DNA of 64,000 bases from Streptomyces venezuelae (GCF_008642335.1 NZ_CP029191.1:806001-870000); one strand, 5' to 3'. Shown: positions 34,959-44,386, counted from the first letter of the stretch. Numbers and translations: made by a program. The notes: generated from the letters alone by a model not told the origin.

Positions 34959-35884
34959 CCGCGACGAAGAAGCCCAGGAAACCCGAGAAGGCCGACGAAC
35001 TCCGCCTCGTCAAGGAAGCGAAGATCCAGGACCTGATCGGGGACGGCGCGGGCACCCGTCTGGAGGCCAGCGGTGTCCTCTACCGCGACGGCGCCTTCCT
35101 GATCGTCTGCGACAACCTGCCCTCCCTCATCCGGGTCAGCAGCGAACTGTCGCCCAAGGCCCCGGAGAACGGCGTCCTCAGCCGCGCCAGGAGCAAGAAG
35201 AGCGGCCCCTCGAAGACGAACGTGGGCTACGAGGATCTCGCCCACGACGCGGCACGCGACCACTACTACACGCTGAGCGAGGCCGAACCGGTCAAGTCCA
35301 AGGGCTTCCGCGCCCGCGTCCAGGAGTACGACGCGAAGCTGCGCCCCATCGGCTCGGCCCAGCTCGAATTCGACCTGGCCGACGCCAACAAGGGCATGGA
35401 AGGCCTGGAATGGGTCGACCGCTCGGGCACGGGTCACCTCCTCGCCCTGTGCGAGGGCAACTTCTGCGCGGGCGGCAAGAAGGGCAGGACGCCGGGCGGC
35501 GGACGCATCCAGGTCTTCCGGCGCGAGGGCAAGCGGTGGACCAACACGGCCACGATCCGGCTCCCCAAGTCGCTGCCGTTCGAGGACTACAGCAGCGTGT
35601 CCGTGCGCGACGGACGCATCGCCGTCCTGTCGCAGGCGTCGTCCGCGCTGTGGGTGGGCCGCATCGACACCAAGAAGTGGGAGGTCGACGAGGGCCGCGT
35701 CCACCGCCTCCCCACCGACGGCAAGGGCCGCACGGTCTACGGCAACCCCGAAGGCGTCTCCTGGGTCTCCGCCGACCACGTGGTGATCGTGTCCGACCGG
35801 GCGAAGAAAGGCGCGACCAACGCGCGGTTCCGCGCGAAGGACCAGTCGATCCATCTGTTCCTGATCCCGGGCAACAACCACTGA
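34955..35884 (+). CDS. Beta-propeller-like protein coupled to the CotH kinase gene
   Basis: A 309-aa protein starting with ATG 34955, which overlaps the CotH gene's stop (ATGA). The N-terminus is lysine-rich (MTATKKPRKPEKADE). Then come repeated short beta segments such as SGVLYRDGAFLIVCDNLPSL, GLEWVDRSGTGHLLALCEG, SVSVRDGRIAVLSQASS and GVSWVSADHVVIVSDRA, resembling the blade pattern of SdiA-regulated or phytase-like propellers. No signal peptide and no catalytic motif. It may bind or be the substrate of the CotH protein. Family only tentatively recognised. Confidence 0.65.
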   Translation: MTATKKPRKPEKADELRLVKEAKIQDLIGDGAGTRLEASGVLYRDGAFLIVCDNLPSLIRVSSELSPKAPENGVLSRARSKKSGPSKTNVGYEDLAHDAARDHYYTLSEAEPVKSKGFRARVQEYDAKLRPIGSAQLEFDLADANKGMEGLEWVDRSGTGHLLALCEGNFCAGGKKGRTPGGGRIQVFRREGKRWTNTATIRLPKSLPFEDYSSVSVRDGRIAVLSQASSALWVGRIDTKKWEVDEGRVHRLPTDGKGRTVYGNPEGVSWVSADHVVIVSDRAKKGATNARFRAKDQSIHLFLIPGNNH

Positions 35885-35903
35885 CCCCGGAATTCGGCCC
35901 GGG

Positions 35904-36287
35904 TCACTCGGGGATGGCCGCCAGCGTGAACGAGTGCCCTGCCGGGTCCGAGTAGGTCCGGGTGTCCCGGGGGCCGCTGTTGTCCTTCGTGTCGATGGGC
36001 CGCGCACCGAGACCGACCGCCTCGCGCTCCGCCTCGTCCATGTCGTGCCGGGCGACCATGATCCGCAAATGTGCCTGCTGCGAGTCCTCGGGGCGGGGCC
36101 AGCTCGGCGGGATGTAGTCCCGCTCCCGGTGCACGGCCAGGCAGACCCCGCCGTCGTTCGTGACCTCGACGTAGTCCGGGTCCTTGCTCAACCGCACCTC
36201 GGCGCCCAGCAGTCCGGCGTAGAACTCTGCGAGCCGCTCGGGCTCGGAACAGTCCAGTACGAGCACGGTGTTCTTGTGGACGGTCAT
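35904..36287 (-). CDS. VOC-family protein
   Basis: A 127-aa glyoxalase-fold protein: TVLVLDCSEPERLAEFYAGL in the first half, and HLRIMVARHDMDEAEREAVG then TRTYSDPAGHSFTLAAIPE in the second. The GHSF ending is typical of this subclass. Start ATG 36287, with a weak ribosome site. Activity unknown. Convergent with the propeller-like gene. The 147 bases upstream to 36434 hold no gene I can support. Confidence 0.8.
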   Translation of the reverse strand: MTVHKNTVLVLDCSEPERLAEFYAGLLGAEVRLSKDPDYVEVTNDGGVCLAVHRERDYIPPSWPRPEDSQQAHLRIMVARHDMDEAEREAVGLGARPIDTKDNSGPRDTRTYSDPAGHSFTLAAIPE

Positions 36288-36434
36288 GCCGTCCGGGTTT
36301 CCCGCGCCGTCGTTTCCAAACGGCGGCGCACCCCCCGCGGAGCCCGTCGCCGAACCCGACCTGGGCCTGCGGCACCTGCACGCCGAACTCGGCCTGCCCC
36401 GCCGCGGCGTGGGCGCCACCATCCGTACCCGTCC

Positions 36435-36827
36435 TCACAGAGAGCTGATGGACCGCCCGACCTCACGCATCACATGACCCGCGAGTGCGGCAACAGCGAC
36501 ATCGCTGCCCTCCTCGTCCAGCAGCTCTCTCATCAGCGCCACCGTGGTGACCCGGTCCGTGTCCGCGGGAGCGGGTAGATCGGGGAGGCGGACGGCGGAC
36601 ACCACAGGGGGCTCAAGGCCGGGGCGATGGGCCGCGGCCGGCGCAGCCAGCACGAAGCGCTCCACGTCGAGGGCCTCGTCCCAGCGCGTCAGGAGGTGCG
36701 GCACCGCATCGCCCACCGCGCGCCTGACAGTGCGTTCCGCTTCCGTCTCTGCGGACGTGTGGCCCAAGGCCGCGTTGCGGTCGGCCAGGGCCACGTCGTT
36801 CGGGACAGCCCCGCCTTCAGGGCTCAC
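36435..36827 (-). CDS. Small protein of unknown function, last gene of the ROK/M81 operon
   Basis: A 130-aa acidic, Ala- and Val-rich, mostly helical protein with no recognised domain, signal or membrane segment (VSPEGGAVPNDVALADRN...). GTG 36827 overlaps the stop of the PheC-like gene by 4 bases (GTGA) and has GGAG nearby, so it is translationally coupled to that operon. This makes it likely a real partner of the pathway rather than a chance frame. Confidence 0.6.
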   Translation of the reverse strand: MSPEGGAVPNDVALADRNAALGHTSAETEAERTVRRAVGDAVPHLLTRWDEALDVERFVLAAPAAAHRPGLEPPVVSAVRLPDLPAPADTDRVTTVALMRELLDEEGSDVAVAALAGHVMREVGRSISSL

Positions 36828-37642
36828 TTCATCCACTCCGCCTCGTACTTCGCATACGTCCCGTCGTGCTTCGCCAGGTGCACGAACTGGTCGGCGTACT
36901 CCAGGAACTCGTCGTCGCCGCGTGGTGTCGCGTACGCCTTCTCGGAGAAGGTGAAGGGCTTCTCCGGGTGGAGGGAGCACAGTTCGGGGTGGATCTTCGA
37001 CTGGTAGAGCGTCTCGCTCGCGTCCGTCATCATCACGTCGGCGCGGCCGTCGATGATCTCCTGGAAGATCGTCGTGTTCTCCGGGTGCAGCTTGATCGTC
37101 GCCTGCTTGATGTGGGCGCGCGCGAACTGTTCGTTCGTGCCGCCGGGGTTGACGATCACCGTCGTGCCCGGCTTGTCGATGTCCGCGAGGGTTCCCGCCC
37201 CGAACTTGTCCTTGTCGGCGCAGCGCACGACGGGTGTCTTGCCGTCCTCGCGCGTCGGCTCGCTGAAGTAGACCTGCCGGGCGCGGGGCAGGGTGATCGA
37301 GACGCCGCCGACGCCGATGTCGCAGCGCCGCGACGCCACGTCCTTGGTCAGGTTCGCCCAGGTCGTCGCCACGAACTTCGGCTTCGCGTCGAGGCTCTTC
37401 GCCAGGTCACGGGCCATGTCGATGTCCACGCCGGTGTACGTGCCGTCGGCGGGGTCCAGTTTCGTGAACGGGGCGTAGTCGCCGGTCGTGCAGACCCTCA
37501 GTACGCCCTTCTTCGGGACGGAGTCGAGGAGGGTCCCTTTGTGCGCACTTTCACGCGCGGCGGGTGCGGAGGGCGCGGCGGGTGCGGCCGCGGTGATCGC
37601 CAGCAGGCAGACCAGGGCGGACAGAGTGGCGGCACGCTTCAC
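36824..37642 (-). CDS. PheC-like periplasmic-binding-type protein (cyclohexadienyl-dehydratase-like or ABC binding protein)
   Basis: A 272-aa secreted protein with a signal peptide (MKRAATLSALVCLLAITAAA, cut near APA). The body reads like cyclohexadienyl dehydratase PheC and related amino-acid binding proteins: GVLRVCTTGDYAPFTKLDP, YTGVDIDMARDLAKSL, IVNPGGTNEQFARAHIKQAT, and IIDGRADVMMTDASETLYQ. PheC relatives are enzymes in some bacteria and solute binders in others. The locus lacks a matching amino-acid permease, so enzyme or orphan binder are both open. GTG 37642 overlaps the M81 stop (GTGA). Confidence 0.75.
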   Translation of the reverse strand: MKRAATLSALVCLLAITAAAPAAPSAPAARESAHKGTLLDSVPKKGVLRVCTTGDYAPFTKLDPADGTYTGVDIDMARDLAKSLDAKPKFVATTWANLTKDVASRRCDIGVGGVSITLPRARQVYFSEPTREDGKTPVVRCADKDKFGAGTLADIDKPGTTVIVNPGGTNEQFARAHIKQATIKLHPENTTIFQEIIDGRADVMMTDASETLYQSKIHPELCSLHPEKPFTFSEKAYATPRGDDEFLEYADQFVHLAKHDGTYAKYEAEWMK

Positions 37643-39228
37643 TGGGAGCTCCTCCGGGGTGTGAGCGGGGTGAGCCGGACCGGCGTCAGGTCGGGCGGCC
37701 CGTCGTCGTACGCGTCCTCGTCGAACGGGTACAGCGGGCGCTCCACCCGGTGGTGGCCGAGTCTCGGCAGGTCCTGGTCGACGCCTCCCGGTGTGAGGGC
37801 GAGGAGCCAGTCCGCGGCCATGTCGTGGAGTTCGGGCTCCAGGTAGCCGATCTTCACGACGACGAGGTCGTATGTACGGGGGTCGATGCCGAGGCCGCCC
37901 TCCGCCGGGCCCGTGAAGTCGGCGAGCGTGTGGAACGGCTTGCGGCGCTCGACGAGGATCACGGTGAGGCCGCCGTGGCGCACGGCGGCCATGTCGACGC
38001 CGCGGTCGTAGGCGCCGCCCTCCGCCCGGTCCTTCTGGTCGGTGGCGCGCTGCAGCGCGATGACGGTGCCGGTCAGGGCGTAGGGGCCGCCGTGGTTCGC
38101 GTCGACCTTGCCGCCGACGCTCAGCGTGACCTCCGCGCCCACGCCCGCCTCGAAGCACCGGGCGACGGCCACCGGGTCGGTGATGCCCGGGTGGACCGCG
38201 GTGACCCGGCCGGAGCGGATGGCGTCGTTGTCGAGCAGCCTGGCCAGCATGTACGCGAGGTCGCCCGCGCCGCCCGCCGTCGGGTTGTCACCCGAGTCGC
38301 TGATCAGGAAGGGCCGCGCGTCCGACGCCACCGCCTTCTCTATGCACTCGTCGGCGGAGCCCGTCGGGCCGACGAAGACGAAGTCGCGGCGCGCGTCCCA
38401 GTAGCGGCGGGCCAGCTTCTCCGCTTCGGCGGCGGCGAGTTCGGCGTCGTCGCCGGTGACGACGATGGCGGCCCGGCAGCGCGGTTCGTCGGCCCAGGCG
38501 TAGCCGACCCACAGCGCCGCGTCGAGGATGCCGGGGAGCTTCTCGATGTCGGCGAGGGAGGCGTAGAGGGACTTCGCGGGCTCCAGGCGGGTGCTGGTCT
38601 TCTCGCCGGGCAGGAGGACGGGGACCTGGACCCAGGCGCGGTGCGGACGGACGCCCTCCCGCAGGCACCGCACGAGGTTGCGGGCCGCGCGCTCGCGGGT
38701 CTCCCAGGCGTCCTCGTGCGGGGCGAGACGGTGGGCGGTGAGCAGGTCGATCGGTTCGGCGAAGCGGCGCGAGACGTTGCCGTGCAGGTCCATGGCGGCC
38801 GAGATCATCGGGCGCCCCGTGCCGTCCGGGGTGCCCACGGAGTCGAGGGCGGCGCGCACCGCCTCGGTGAGGTCGGCCTCGGCGTCGGTGAGGCCGATGA
38901 CGCTCATCGCGCCGTGGATGTCGTAGACCAGGCCGTCGAGGGGTCCTGCCTCGCGTATGCGGGTGACGAGTTCGTTCTTGAGGATCAGGTACGACTCCGC
39001 TTCCACCGGCCCGCCGGGCAGCGACGTCGCGTGCAGCAGGGGCACCCACTCGACGGTGTCGGCGAGGTCGGAGTCTGCCTGCGTCCAGGTGTAGCGGTCG
39101 AGGAGGTCCTGGCCGCGGGTCCGGTGGAAGTCGTCGGTGGTGGAGCGGTGCGGGCAGAACGTGGACGACTCGATGCCGATGCCGCCGATGCCGATGCGCA
39201 GGCGGCGGGGGTGTGCGGTGGGGGTCAT
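37639..39228 (-). CDS. M81-family (MlrC-like) metallopeptidase
   Basis: A 529-aa protein with the M81/MlrC layout. N-terminal zinc-site motifs: GIGGIGIESSTF at 13-24, VYDIHGAM at 101-108 and MDLHGN at 146-151. The central and C-terminal MlrC domain contains SDSGDNPTAGGAGDLAYML and YDLVVVKIGY. MlrC degrades linearised microcystin peptides in sphingomonads. Actinobacterial relatives have unknown substrates. No signal peptide, so cytoplasmic. ATG 39228 overlaps the ROK stop (ATGA). Confidence 0.87.
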   Translation of the reverse strand: MTPTAHPRRLRIGIGGIGIESSTFCPHRSTTDDFHRTRGQDLLDRYTWTQADSDLADTVEWVPLLHATSLPGGPVEAESYLILKNELVTRIREAGPLDGLVYDIHGAMSVIGLTDAEADLTEAVRAALDSVGTPDGTGRPMISAAMDLHGNVSRRFAEPIDLLTAHRLAPHEDAWETRERAARNLVRCLREGVRPHRAWVQVPVLLPGEKTSTRLEPAKSLYASLADIEKLPGILDAALWVGYAWADEPRCRAAIVVTGDDAELAAAEAEKLARRYWDARRDFVFVGPTGSADECIEKAVASDARPFLISDSGDNPTAGGAGDLAYMLARLLDNDAIRSGRVTAVHPGITDPVAVARCFEAGVGAEVTLSVGGKVDANHGGPYALTGTVIALQRATDQKDRAEGGAYDRGVDMAAVRHGGLTVILVERRKPFHTLADFTGPAEGGLGIDPRTYDLVVVKIGYLEPELHDMAADWLLALTPGGVDQDLPRLGHHRVERPLYPFDEDAYDDGPPDLTPVRLTPLTPRRSSQ

Positions 39229-40436
39229 GCGGGTGCGCTCTCTTCCTGCGGTGCGGGGGCGGGGCCGGGGACGGAGCTCGGGCCGGACGTGGTGGGGAGG
39301 TGGTGGCGCAGCGCCGTGAGGCCCGCGCCGAGCAGGCCCGCGTCGACGCCCGTCACGGTGGTGGTGATCTCCAGGTCCGCCGTGGCGAGCGGGAGACAGC
39401 GTTCGTAGAGGACGCCGCGCACGGCCGCGACGAGCGGTTCCGCGGTGGCGAGAACGCCGCCGAGCGCCACGGCCTGCGGGTTGAAGAAGTTGACGACGAC
39501 GGACAGGACCGTGCCGATGTGCCGTCCGGCGGTGCGGACGAGGGTGGTGGCCTGGGGGTCGCCGTCCGCGACGAGCCGCAGCAGGTCGCTGGTGTCGGAC
39601 ACCTCGACGCCCTGCAGGGCGAGTTCGCGGATCAGGGCGGCACCGCTGGCGACGGTCTCCAGGCAGCCGATGTTGCCGCAGCTGCACGGGCGGTCACCGG
39701 CGGCGTCGACGCGGACGTGGCTGATGTCGCCCGCGCTGCCGTTGGCGCCGTCGTGCGCGCGGCCGGCGGAGATGACGCCGCTGCCGATGCCGCGGCCCGC
39801 CTTGACGACGACGAGATGGTCCAGTTCCGGCCGGGCCACGCGGTGTTCACCGACGGCCATCATCGTGGCGTCGTTGTCGACGGTGACGGGGATGCCGAGC
39901 CGCTCCGCGAGCACGTCCCGCAGGGGGTAGCGGTGCCAGCCGGGCATGCGGGACGGGCTGAGGACGCGTCCGGTGCCGGGCTGCACGGGGCCGGGGAAGG
40001 CGACGCCGAACGCGCGGACCGTGCGGCCCTCGGCGCGCTGCCGGGCGACGAGCGCGTCGGCCTGTTCGCAGAGCCAGTCGACGGCGGAGTCGGGGCCCGC
40101 GGTGATGTCGTGCGGCAGGTCGACCGCGTCGGTGACGGTGCCGCCGAGGTCGACGGCGCCGAGCCGCGCGTGGTGACTGCCGAGGTCCGCGGCGAGGGCG
40201 ACGCCGCCCCGCGCGGCCACCCGGAGGAGCCGGGGCCTGCGGCCGCCGCGCGACGCGCCCTCGCCGGACTCGGTGAGCAGACCCGCGTCGACGAGTTCCT
40301 GCACGCGCAGGGAGACCGTGGAGGGGGCGAGGCCCAGTTCGCGTACGAGATCGGCGCGGGACGTGGCCGCCCCCGACGAGACCAGGTGCAGGATGTGCTG
40401 CCCCGAGCCCGGCTCGCCGAGTGGTGTTCCGGTCAT
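39225..40436 (-). CDS. ROK-family transcriptional repressor
   Basis: A 403-aa protein. The N-terminal winged helix is at ~10-60 (SRADLVRELGLAPSTVSLRV). A ROK kinase-fold domain follows, with the zinc motif CSCGNIGCLETVAS (about 240) and nucleotide-sugar-type motifs such as VVKAGRGIGSGVI. Such repressors respond to sugars or related metabolites. First gene of the operon with M81, PheC-like and unknown genes. It is divergent from the peptide ABC transporter, so it probably controls both directions. Confidence 0.88.
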   Translation of the reverse strand: MTGTPLGEPGSGQHILHLVSSGAATSRADLVRELGLAPSTVSLRVQELVDAGLLTESGEGASRGGRRPRLLRVAARGGVALAADLGSHHARLGAVDLGGTVTDAVDLPHDITAGPDSAVDWLCEQADALVARQRAEGRTVRAFGVAFPGPVQPGTGRVLSPSRMPGWHRYPLRDVLAERLGIPVTVDNDATMMAVGEHRVARPELDHLVVVKAGRGIGSGVISAGRAHDGANGSAGDISHVRVDAAGDRPCSCGNIGCLETVASGAALIRELALQGVEVSDTSDLLRLVADGDPQATTLVRTAGRHIGTVLSVVVNFFNPQAVALGGVLATAEPLVAAVRGVLYERCLPLATADLEITTTVTGVDAGLLGAGLTALRHHLPTTSGPSSVPGPAPAPQEESAPA

Positions 40437-40576
40437 GCGGCCGCCCCCAGGTGCTTGCCTGTTGCTGAGAAGTGTTTGTTCGACGCGGTTCGTTCGACAA
40501 CGACACGAACATTAGGGCCCGTCGAAGCAAGTTGGCCAGAGCTTCCCGCTTTTCCACTTCTTGCCGAATGAAGCTA
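40437..40576. promoter_or_regulatory. Divergent control region between ROK and the peptide transporter, with repeated GTTCGA
   Basis: Around 40475-40500 the hexamer GTTCGA occurs twice within TGTTCGACGCGGTTCGTTCGAC, followed by further CGAACATT and GTCGAAGC half-sites. Repeated short boxes between the ROK gene and its divergent operon fit a repressor binding region. No perfect long palindrome is visible. Confidence 0.45.
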
Positions 40577-40606
40577 TTGACTTGTTTTTCGCGGTCGGCC
40601 TAGCGT
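40577..40606 (+). promoter_or_regulatory. Sigma-70-like promoter for the peptide ABC operon
   Basis: TTGACT at 40577-40582, an 18-base spacer, and TAGCGT at 40601-40606, about 64 bases before the ATG at 40670. Good match to housekeeping promoters. Confidence 0.6.
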
Positions 40607-40669
40607 TCGGGCGCCGCCCCGTCGTACTCCGGCACGGGCCGGCCCCGTACCCCTTGGAGGCCCATCGCC

Positions 40670-42511
40670 ATGCGCTCATTCAGGTCCGCGGCGGCCGCGC
40701 TGCTCGTCCTCGCGGCGGCCCTCACCGGCTGCACCCGCGAGGGCGGCCGCATCGACATGGGCCCCACCGGCGGCACCCCCGTGGAAGGCGGCACCGCGAC
40801 GATGGCGCTGCCGCCGTCGGCGACGCCCAACTGGATCTTCCCGATCGGCGCGCCGGGTTACGGCGCCTCGTACAACTACGGGATCAATTCGCTGCTGTTC
40901 ACGCCGGTGTACGACGCCGTGCAGGACGAGGCGGAGGGCGAGCTGACCACGCACGGGCCCGGCACGCTGGGCCTCGAGCCGAGGTACAGCGACGGCAACA
41001 AGACCGTGACGGTGCCGCTGCGCGAGGGCGTCGAGTGGTCCGACGGCACGCCGGTCACCGCCCGCGACCTGGAGTTCTGGTTCAACCTGGTCAAGGCCAA
41101 CAAGGCGGACTGGGGCAGCTATTCGGTCGGCACGATGCCCGACAACGTCAAGCGGTTCGAGACGCTCGACGACCACACGGTGCGGCTGCACCTGTCCCGC
41201 GCCTACAACCCGGACTGGTTCACCGCCAACCAGCTCGTCCTGCTGCGGGCGCTCCCCCAGCACGCCTGGGACGCGAAGACCGACGGCGGGAGGATCGGCG
41301 ACTGGGACCGCACCTCCGCGGGCGCCAAGGCCGTCTTCGCGCGGCTGACCAAGCATGCGAAGAGCCTCGGCTCGTACGCTTCGGACCCGCTCTGGAAGAC
41401 GGTCAACGGGCCCTGGAAGCTGGCGGGCTGGCGTGACAGCGGGCAGGTCACGATCGTGCCGAACGAGAAGTTCACCGGCCCGAAGTCGGAGCGCCCGCAC
41501 CTGGACAAGGTGGTGTTCAAACCGTTCACGACGGCCGACTCCGAGTACAACGTGCTGCGTTCGGGCGGCGTCGACTACGGCTACATCCCGCCCTCGGTGA
41601 TGGCGCAGAAGGAGAAGTTCGAGGACAAGGGGTACCGGGTCGACCCGTGGGAGGGCTGGGCGGCGACGTACATCGTCTACAACTTCAATTCCACGCACGG
41701 CGGCCCGATGATGGACCAGCTGTACATCCGCCAGGCCATGCAGCATCTCGTCGACCAGAAGGCGATGAGCGACGTCATCTGGCAGGGCAGCGCGACCCCG
41801 ACGCTCGGCCCGGTGCCGGTCACGCCGAAGAGCCAGTACCTGTCCGAGAAGATGGAGAAGAACCGGTACCCGTTCTCCATCGCCAGGGCCAAGGCACTGC
41901 TGGAGCGGCACGGTTGGCGTACGGAGGACGGGATTGCCCGCTGTGTACGTCCCGGCACGGGCGCCGACCAGTGCGGCAAGGGCATCGCCAAGGACACGCC
42001 CCTCGAGCTCACCCTGCTCTCCCAGTCGGGGTCGACCGAGACGACGAACATGATGCAGGAGCTCAAGTCGTCGCTGTCCAGGGGCGGCATCGACCTGACC
42101 GTGCGCCAGCAGCCACTCAACTCGGTGCTCGGCAACTCCGTTCCGTGCACGGCGAAGGACCCGGGCTGCGACTGGGACATGTCGTTCTTCGGGACGGCCG
42201 GCAGCTGGTACTACCCGCTCAACCCCAGCGGCGAACAGCTCTTCTCGACGGGCGCCTCCGCCAACTTCGGCAACTACAGCGACAAGAAGGCGGACCGCAC
42301 CATCCGGGCCGTGCAGTACTCCCCCGACATGAAGGCCGTCCACGAGTACGGGGAGTACCTCGCCGAGCAGCTGCCGGTGATGTGGATGCCGAACCCCGCG
42401 TACCAGGTCTCGGTGATCCGCAACGACCTGCGTGGCGTCTCGCAGAACCCGACCGTCACCTTCGCGCCCCAGCACTGGTACTACGTCAAGAAGAAGGGGG
42501 CCGAGAAGTGA
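40670..42511 (+). CDS. Oligopeptide ABC transporter substrate-binding lipoprotein
   Basis: A 613-aa family-5 (OppA/DppA-type) binding protein. The signal ends in ALTGC, a lipobox with lipidated Cys at 21. Family motifs: VPLREGVEWSDGTPVTARDL near 105-125, the conserved YIPPSVM and FNSTHGGPMMDQLYIRQAMQ region, and a long closing domain. It captures a peptide or similar compound outside the cell for the following permeases. Start ATG 40670 after TTGGAGG. The stop overlaps the next gene's GTG by 4 bases. Confidence 0.9.
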   Translation: MRSFRSAAAALLVLAAALTGCTREGGRIDMGPTGGTPVEGGTATMALPPSATPNWIFPIGAPGYGASYNYGINSLLFTPVYDAVQDEAEGELTTHGPGTLGLEPRYSDGNKTVTVPLREGVEWSDGTPVTARDLEFWFNLVKANKADWGSYSVGTMPDNVKRFETLDDHTVRLHLSRAYNPDWFTANQLVLLRALPQHAWDAKTDGGRIGDWDRTSAGAKAVFARLTKHAKSLGSYASDPLWKTVNGPWKLAGWRDSGQVTIVPNEKFTGPKSERPHLDKVVFKPFTTADSEYNVLRSGGVDYGYIPPSVMAQKEKFEDKGYRVDPWEGWAATYIVYNFNSTHGGPMMDQLYIRQAMQHLVDQKAMSDVIWQGSATPTLGPVPVTPKSQYLSEKMEKNRYPFSIARAKALLERHGWRTEDGIARCVRPGTGADQCGKGIAKDTPLELTLLSQSGSTETTNMMQELKSSLSRGGIDLTVRQQPLNSVLGNSVPCTAKDPGCDWDMSFFGTAGSWYYPLNPSGEQLFSTGASANFGNYSDKKADRTIRAVQYSPDMKAVHEYGEYLAEQLPVMWMPNPAYQVSVIRNDLRGVSQNPTVTFAPQHWYYVKKKGAEK

Positions 42512-43467
42512 CCGGCTTCACCGGCTTTCTGGTCAAACGCTTCCTCCAGGCGATCGTCGTCCTCTTCCTGGTGTCCGTCATCGTCTTCGTGCTCCTGCAC
42601 CTGCTGCCGGGCGGCCCCGCCCGCGCCATCCTCGGCCCCAAGGGCACGCCGCAGCAGATCGAGCACTTCAACCATCAGCAGGGGTACGACCGTTCGCTGC
42701 CGACGCAGTACGCGATGTATGTGAAGCGGCTGCTCACGGGCGACCTCGGCGAGTCGTTCAAGCTCAACTCGCCCGTCTTCGACCTGCTGAAGCAGCGGCT
42801 GCCGAAGACGCTGCTCCTCACGGTCCTGTCGACCGTCCTCGCCGTGGTGATCGCGGTCCCGCTCGGCCTGCTGCAGGCCGTGCGGCGCGGCAAGGCGTCG
42901 GACTACGCGCTGACGGGCCTCGCCTTCCTCCTGTACGCAACGCCGGTGTTCTTCCTCGGCCTCATCATGATCATCCTGTTCGCGCAGGTCATGCCCGTCC
43001 TCCCGGCGGAGGCACCGCAGGGCGAGACGATCGGCGCGCTCCTCGGCGACTTCACCGGGCTCGTCCTGCCGGTGGTCACCATGGCCTTCGGCATCGTCGC
43101 GATGTTCAGCCGCTACATGCGCTCGGCGGTGCTCGACAACCTCACCGAGGAATACGTCCGCACGGCCATGGCCAAGGGCCAGTCGAGCCGCCGGATCATG
43201 GTGAGGCACGTCCTGCGCAATGCGCTGATCCCCCTCGCCACGCTCCTCGGCCTCTATCTGCCGACGCTGTTCAGCGGCGCCCTCGTCGTCGAGTCGATGT
43301 TCAACTACCCGGGCATGGGGCTGCTGTTCTGGAACGCGGCGCAGGGCTCCGACTTCCCCGTCCTGCTCGGCGTGACGCTCGTCGTCGGTGTCGCCACCGT
43401 CGTCGGCTCGCTGCTCACCGACGTCCTGTACGCCGTCCTCGACCCCCGGATACGGAGCGTGGCATGA
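42508..43467 (+). CDS. Oligopeptide ABC transporter permease (DppB/OppB type)
   Basis: A 319-aa inner membrane permease with about six helices. The first helix (FLQAIVVLFLVSVIVFVLLH) and the EAA-type cytoplasmic loop EEYVRTAMAKGQSSRRIMVR, before GLYLPTLFSGALVVES, mark the OppB class. GTG 42508 overlaps the stop of the binding-protein gene (GTGA). It forms the channel with the next permease. Confidence 0.9.
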   Translation: MTGFTGFLVKRFLQAIVVLFLVSVIVFVLLHLLPGGPARAILGPKGTPQQIEHFNHQQGYDRSLPTQYAMYVKRLLTGDLGESFKLNSPVFDLLKQRLPKTLLLTVLSTVLAVVIAVPLGLLQAVRRGKASDYALTGLAFLLYATPVFFLGLIMIILFAQVMPVLPAEAPQGETIGALLGDFTGLVLPVVTMAFGIVAMFSRYMRSAVLDNLTEEYVRTAMAKGQSSRRIMVRHVLRNALIPLATLLGLYLPTLFSGALVVESMFNYPGMGLLFWNAAQGSDFPVLLGVTLVVGVATVVGSLLTDVLYAVLDPRIRSVA

Positions 43468-44369
43468 ATACCACGGTCGCCCCTGTCACCGCGCCAGGCC
43501 ACGAGGACGCCGCGCGGGCCACGCCGTCGCTTGCCCGCCGCACCCTCCAGGTCTTCACCGGCAACAAACTCGCCCTGACGGGCATGGTGGTGCTGCTCCT
43601 GCTGCTCGCGTTCAGCTACCTCGGCCCGCTGGTGTACGACACCGAGCAGGTCCACACCGACCTGTCGCAGGCCAACCTGCCGCCCGGCAGCTCGGGACAC
43701 CTCCTCGGCACCACCGACCTCGGCTACGACATGGTCGGGCGGCTGATGGTCGCCGGACAGACGTCCCTGGAGATCGGCCTGGCGGCGGGGCTGCTCGCCA
43801 CCCTCTTCGGCACCGTGTACGGCGCGGTCTCCGGCTACTTCGGCGGCTGGGTCGACGCGGCGATGATGCGGGTCACGGACGCGGCGCTCGCCATCCCCGC
43901 GATGTTCCTGCTCGTCGTGGTGGCCGCGATCATCACGCCCGGCAAGGGCGTCCTCATCATGATCATCGCGGGTGTCGCGTGGCTGTCCCCCGCCCGTCTG
44001 GTGCGCGGCGAGGCCCTGTCGCTGCGCAACCGCGAGTACGTGCAGGCGATGCGGATGATGGGCGGCGGCGGTACGCGCGCCGTCTTCAAGCACATCGTGC
44101 CGAACGCCATCGGCACGGTCATCGTCAACTGCACGTTCCAGATCGCCGACGCCATCCTCTACGTCAGCTATCTCGCGTTCCTGGGCCTGAGCATTCCGCC
44201 GCCCTCGGCCGACTGGGGATCGATGCTGTCGGCCGGCATCACCTACACCCAGAACGGCTACTGGTGGCTGATCTTCCCGCCGGGCATCGCGATCGTGCTC
44301 GTCGTCGCCGCGTTCAACTTCATCGGTGACGGGCTGCGTGACGCGTTCGAAGTACGGCTGCGGAAGTAA
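43464..44369 (+). CDS. Oligopeptide ABC transporter permease (DppC/OppC type)
   Basis: A 301-aa permease: first helix GNKLALTGMVVLLLLLAFSY, the family block LLGTTDLGYDMVGRLMVAGQ, EAA loop NREYVQAMRMMGGGGTRAVF, and a late FLGLSIPPPSADWGSML. ATG 43464 overlaps the previous stop (ATGA). It partners with the 42508 permease. Confidence 0.9.
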   Translation: MNTTVAPVTAPGHEDAARATPSLARRTLQVFTGNKLALTGMVVLLLLLAFSYLGPLVYDTEQVHTDLSQANLPPGSSGHLLGTTDLGYDMVGRLMVAGQTSLEIGLAAGLLATLFGTVYGAVSGYFGGWVDAAMMRVTDAALAIPAMFLLVVVAAIITPGKGVLIMIIAGVAWLSPARLVRGEALSLRNREYVQAMRMMGGGGTRAVFKHIVPNAIGTVIVNCTFQIADAILYVSYLAFLGLSIPPPSADWGSMLSAGITYTQNGYWWLIFPPGIAIVLVVAAFNFIGDGLRDAFEVRLRK

Positions 44370-44386
44370 GAGGGAGTACCGCGAAG

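Noticed and set aside
36268..36477. 69-codon plus-strand frame between the VOC gene and the small unknown gene
   Set aside because: It overlaps both neighbours, lacks a ribosome site, and its translation is not recognisable.
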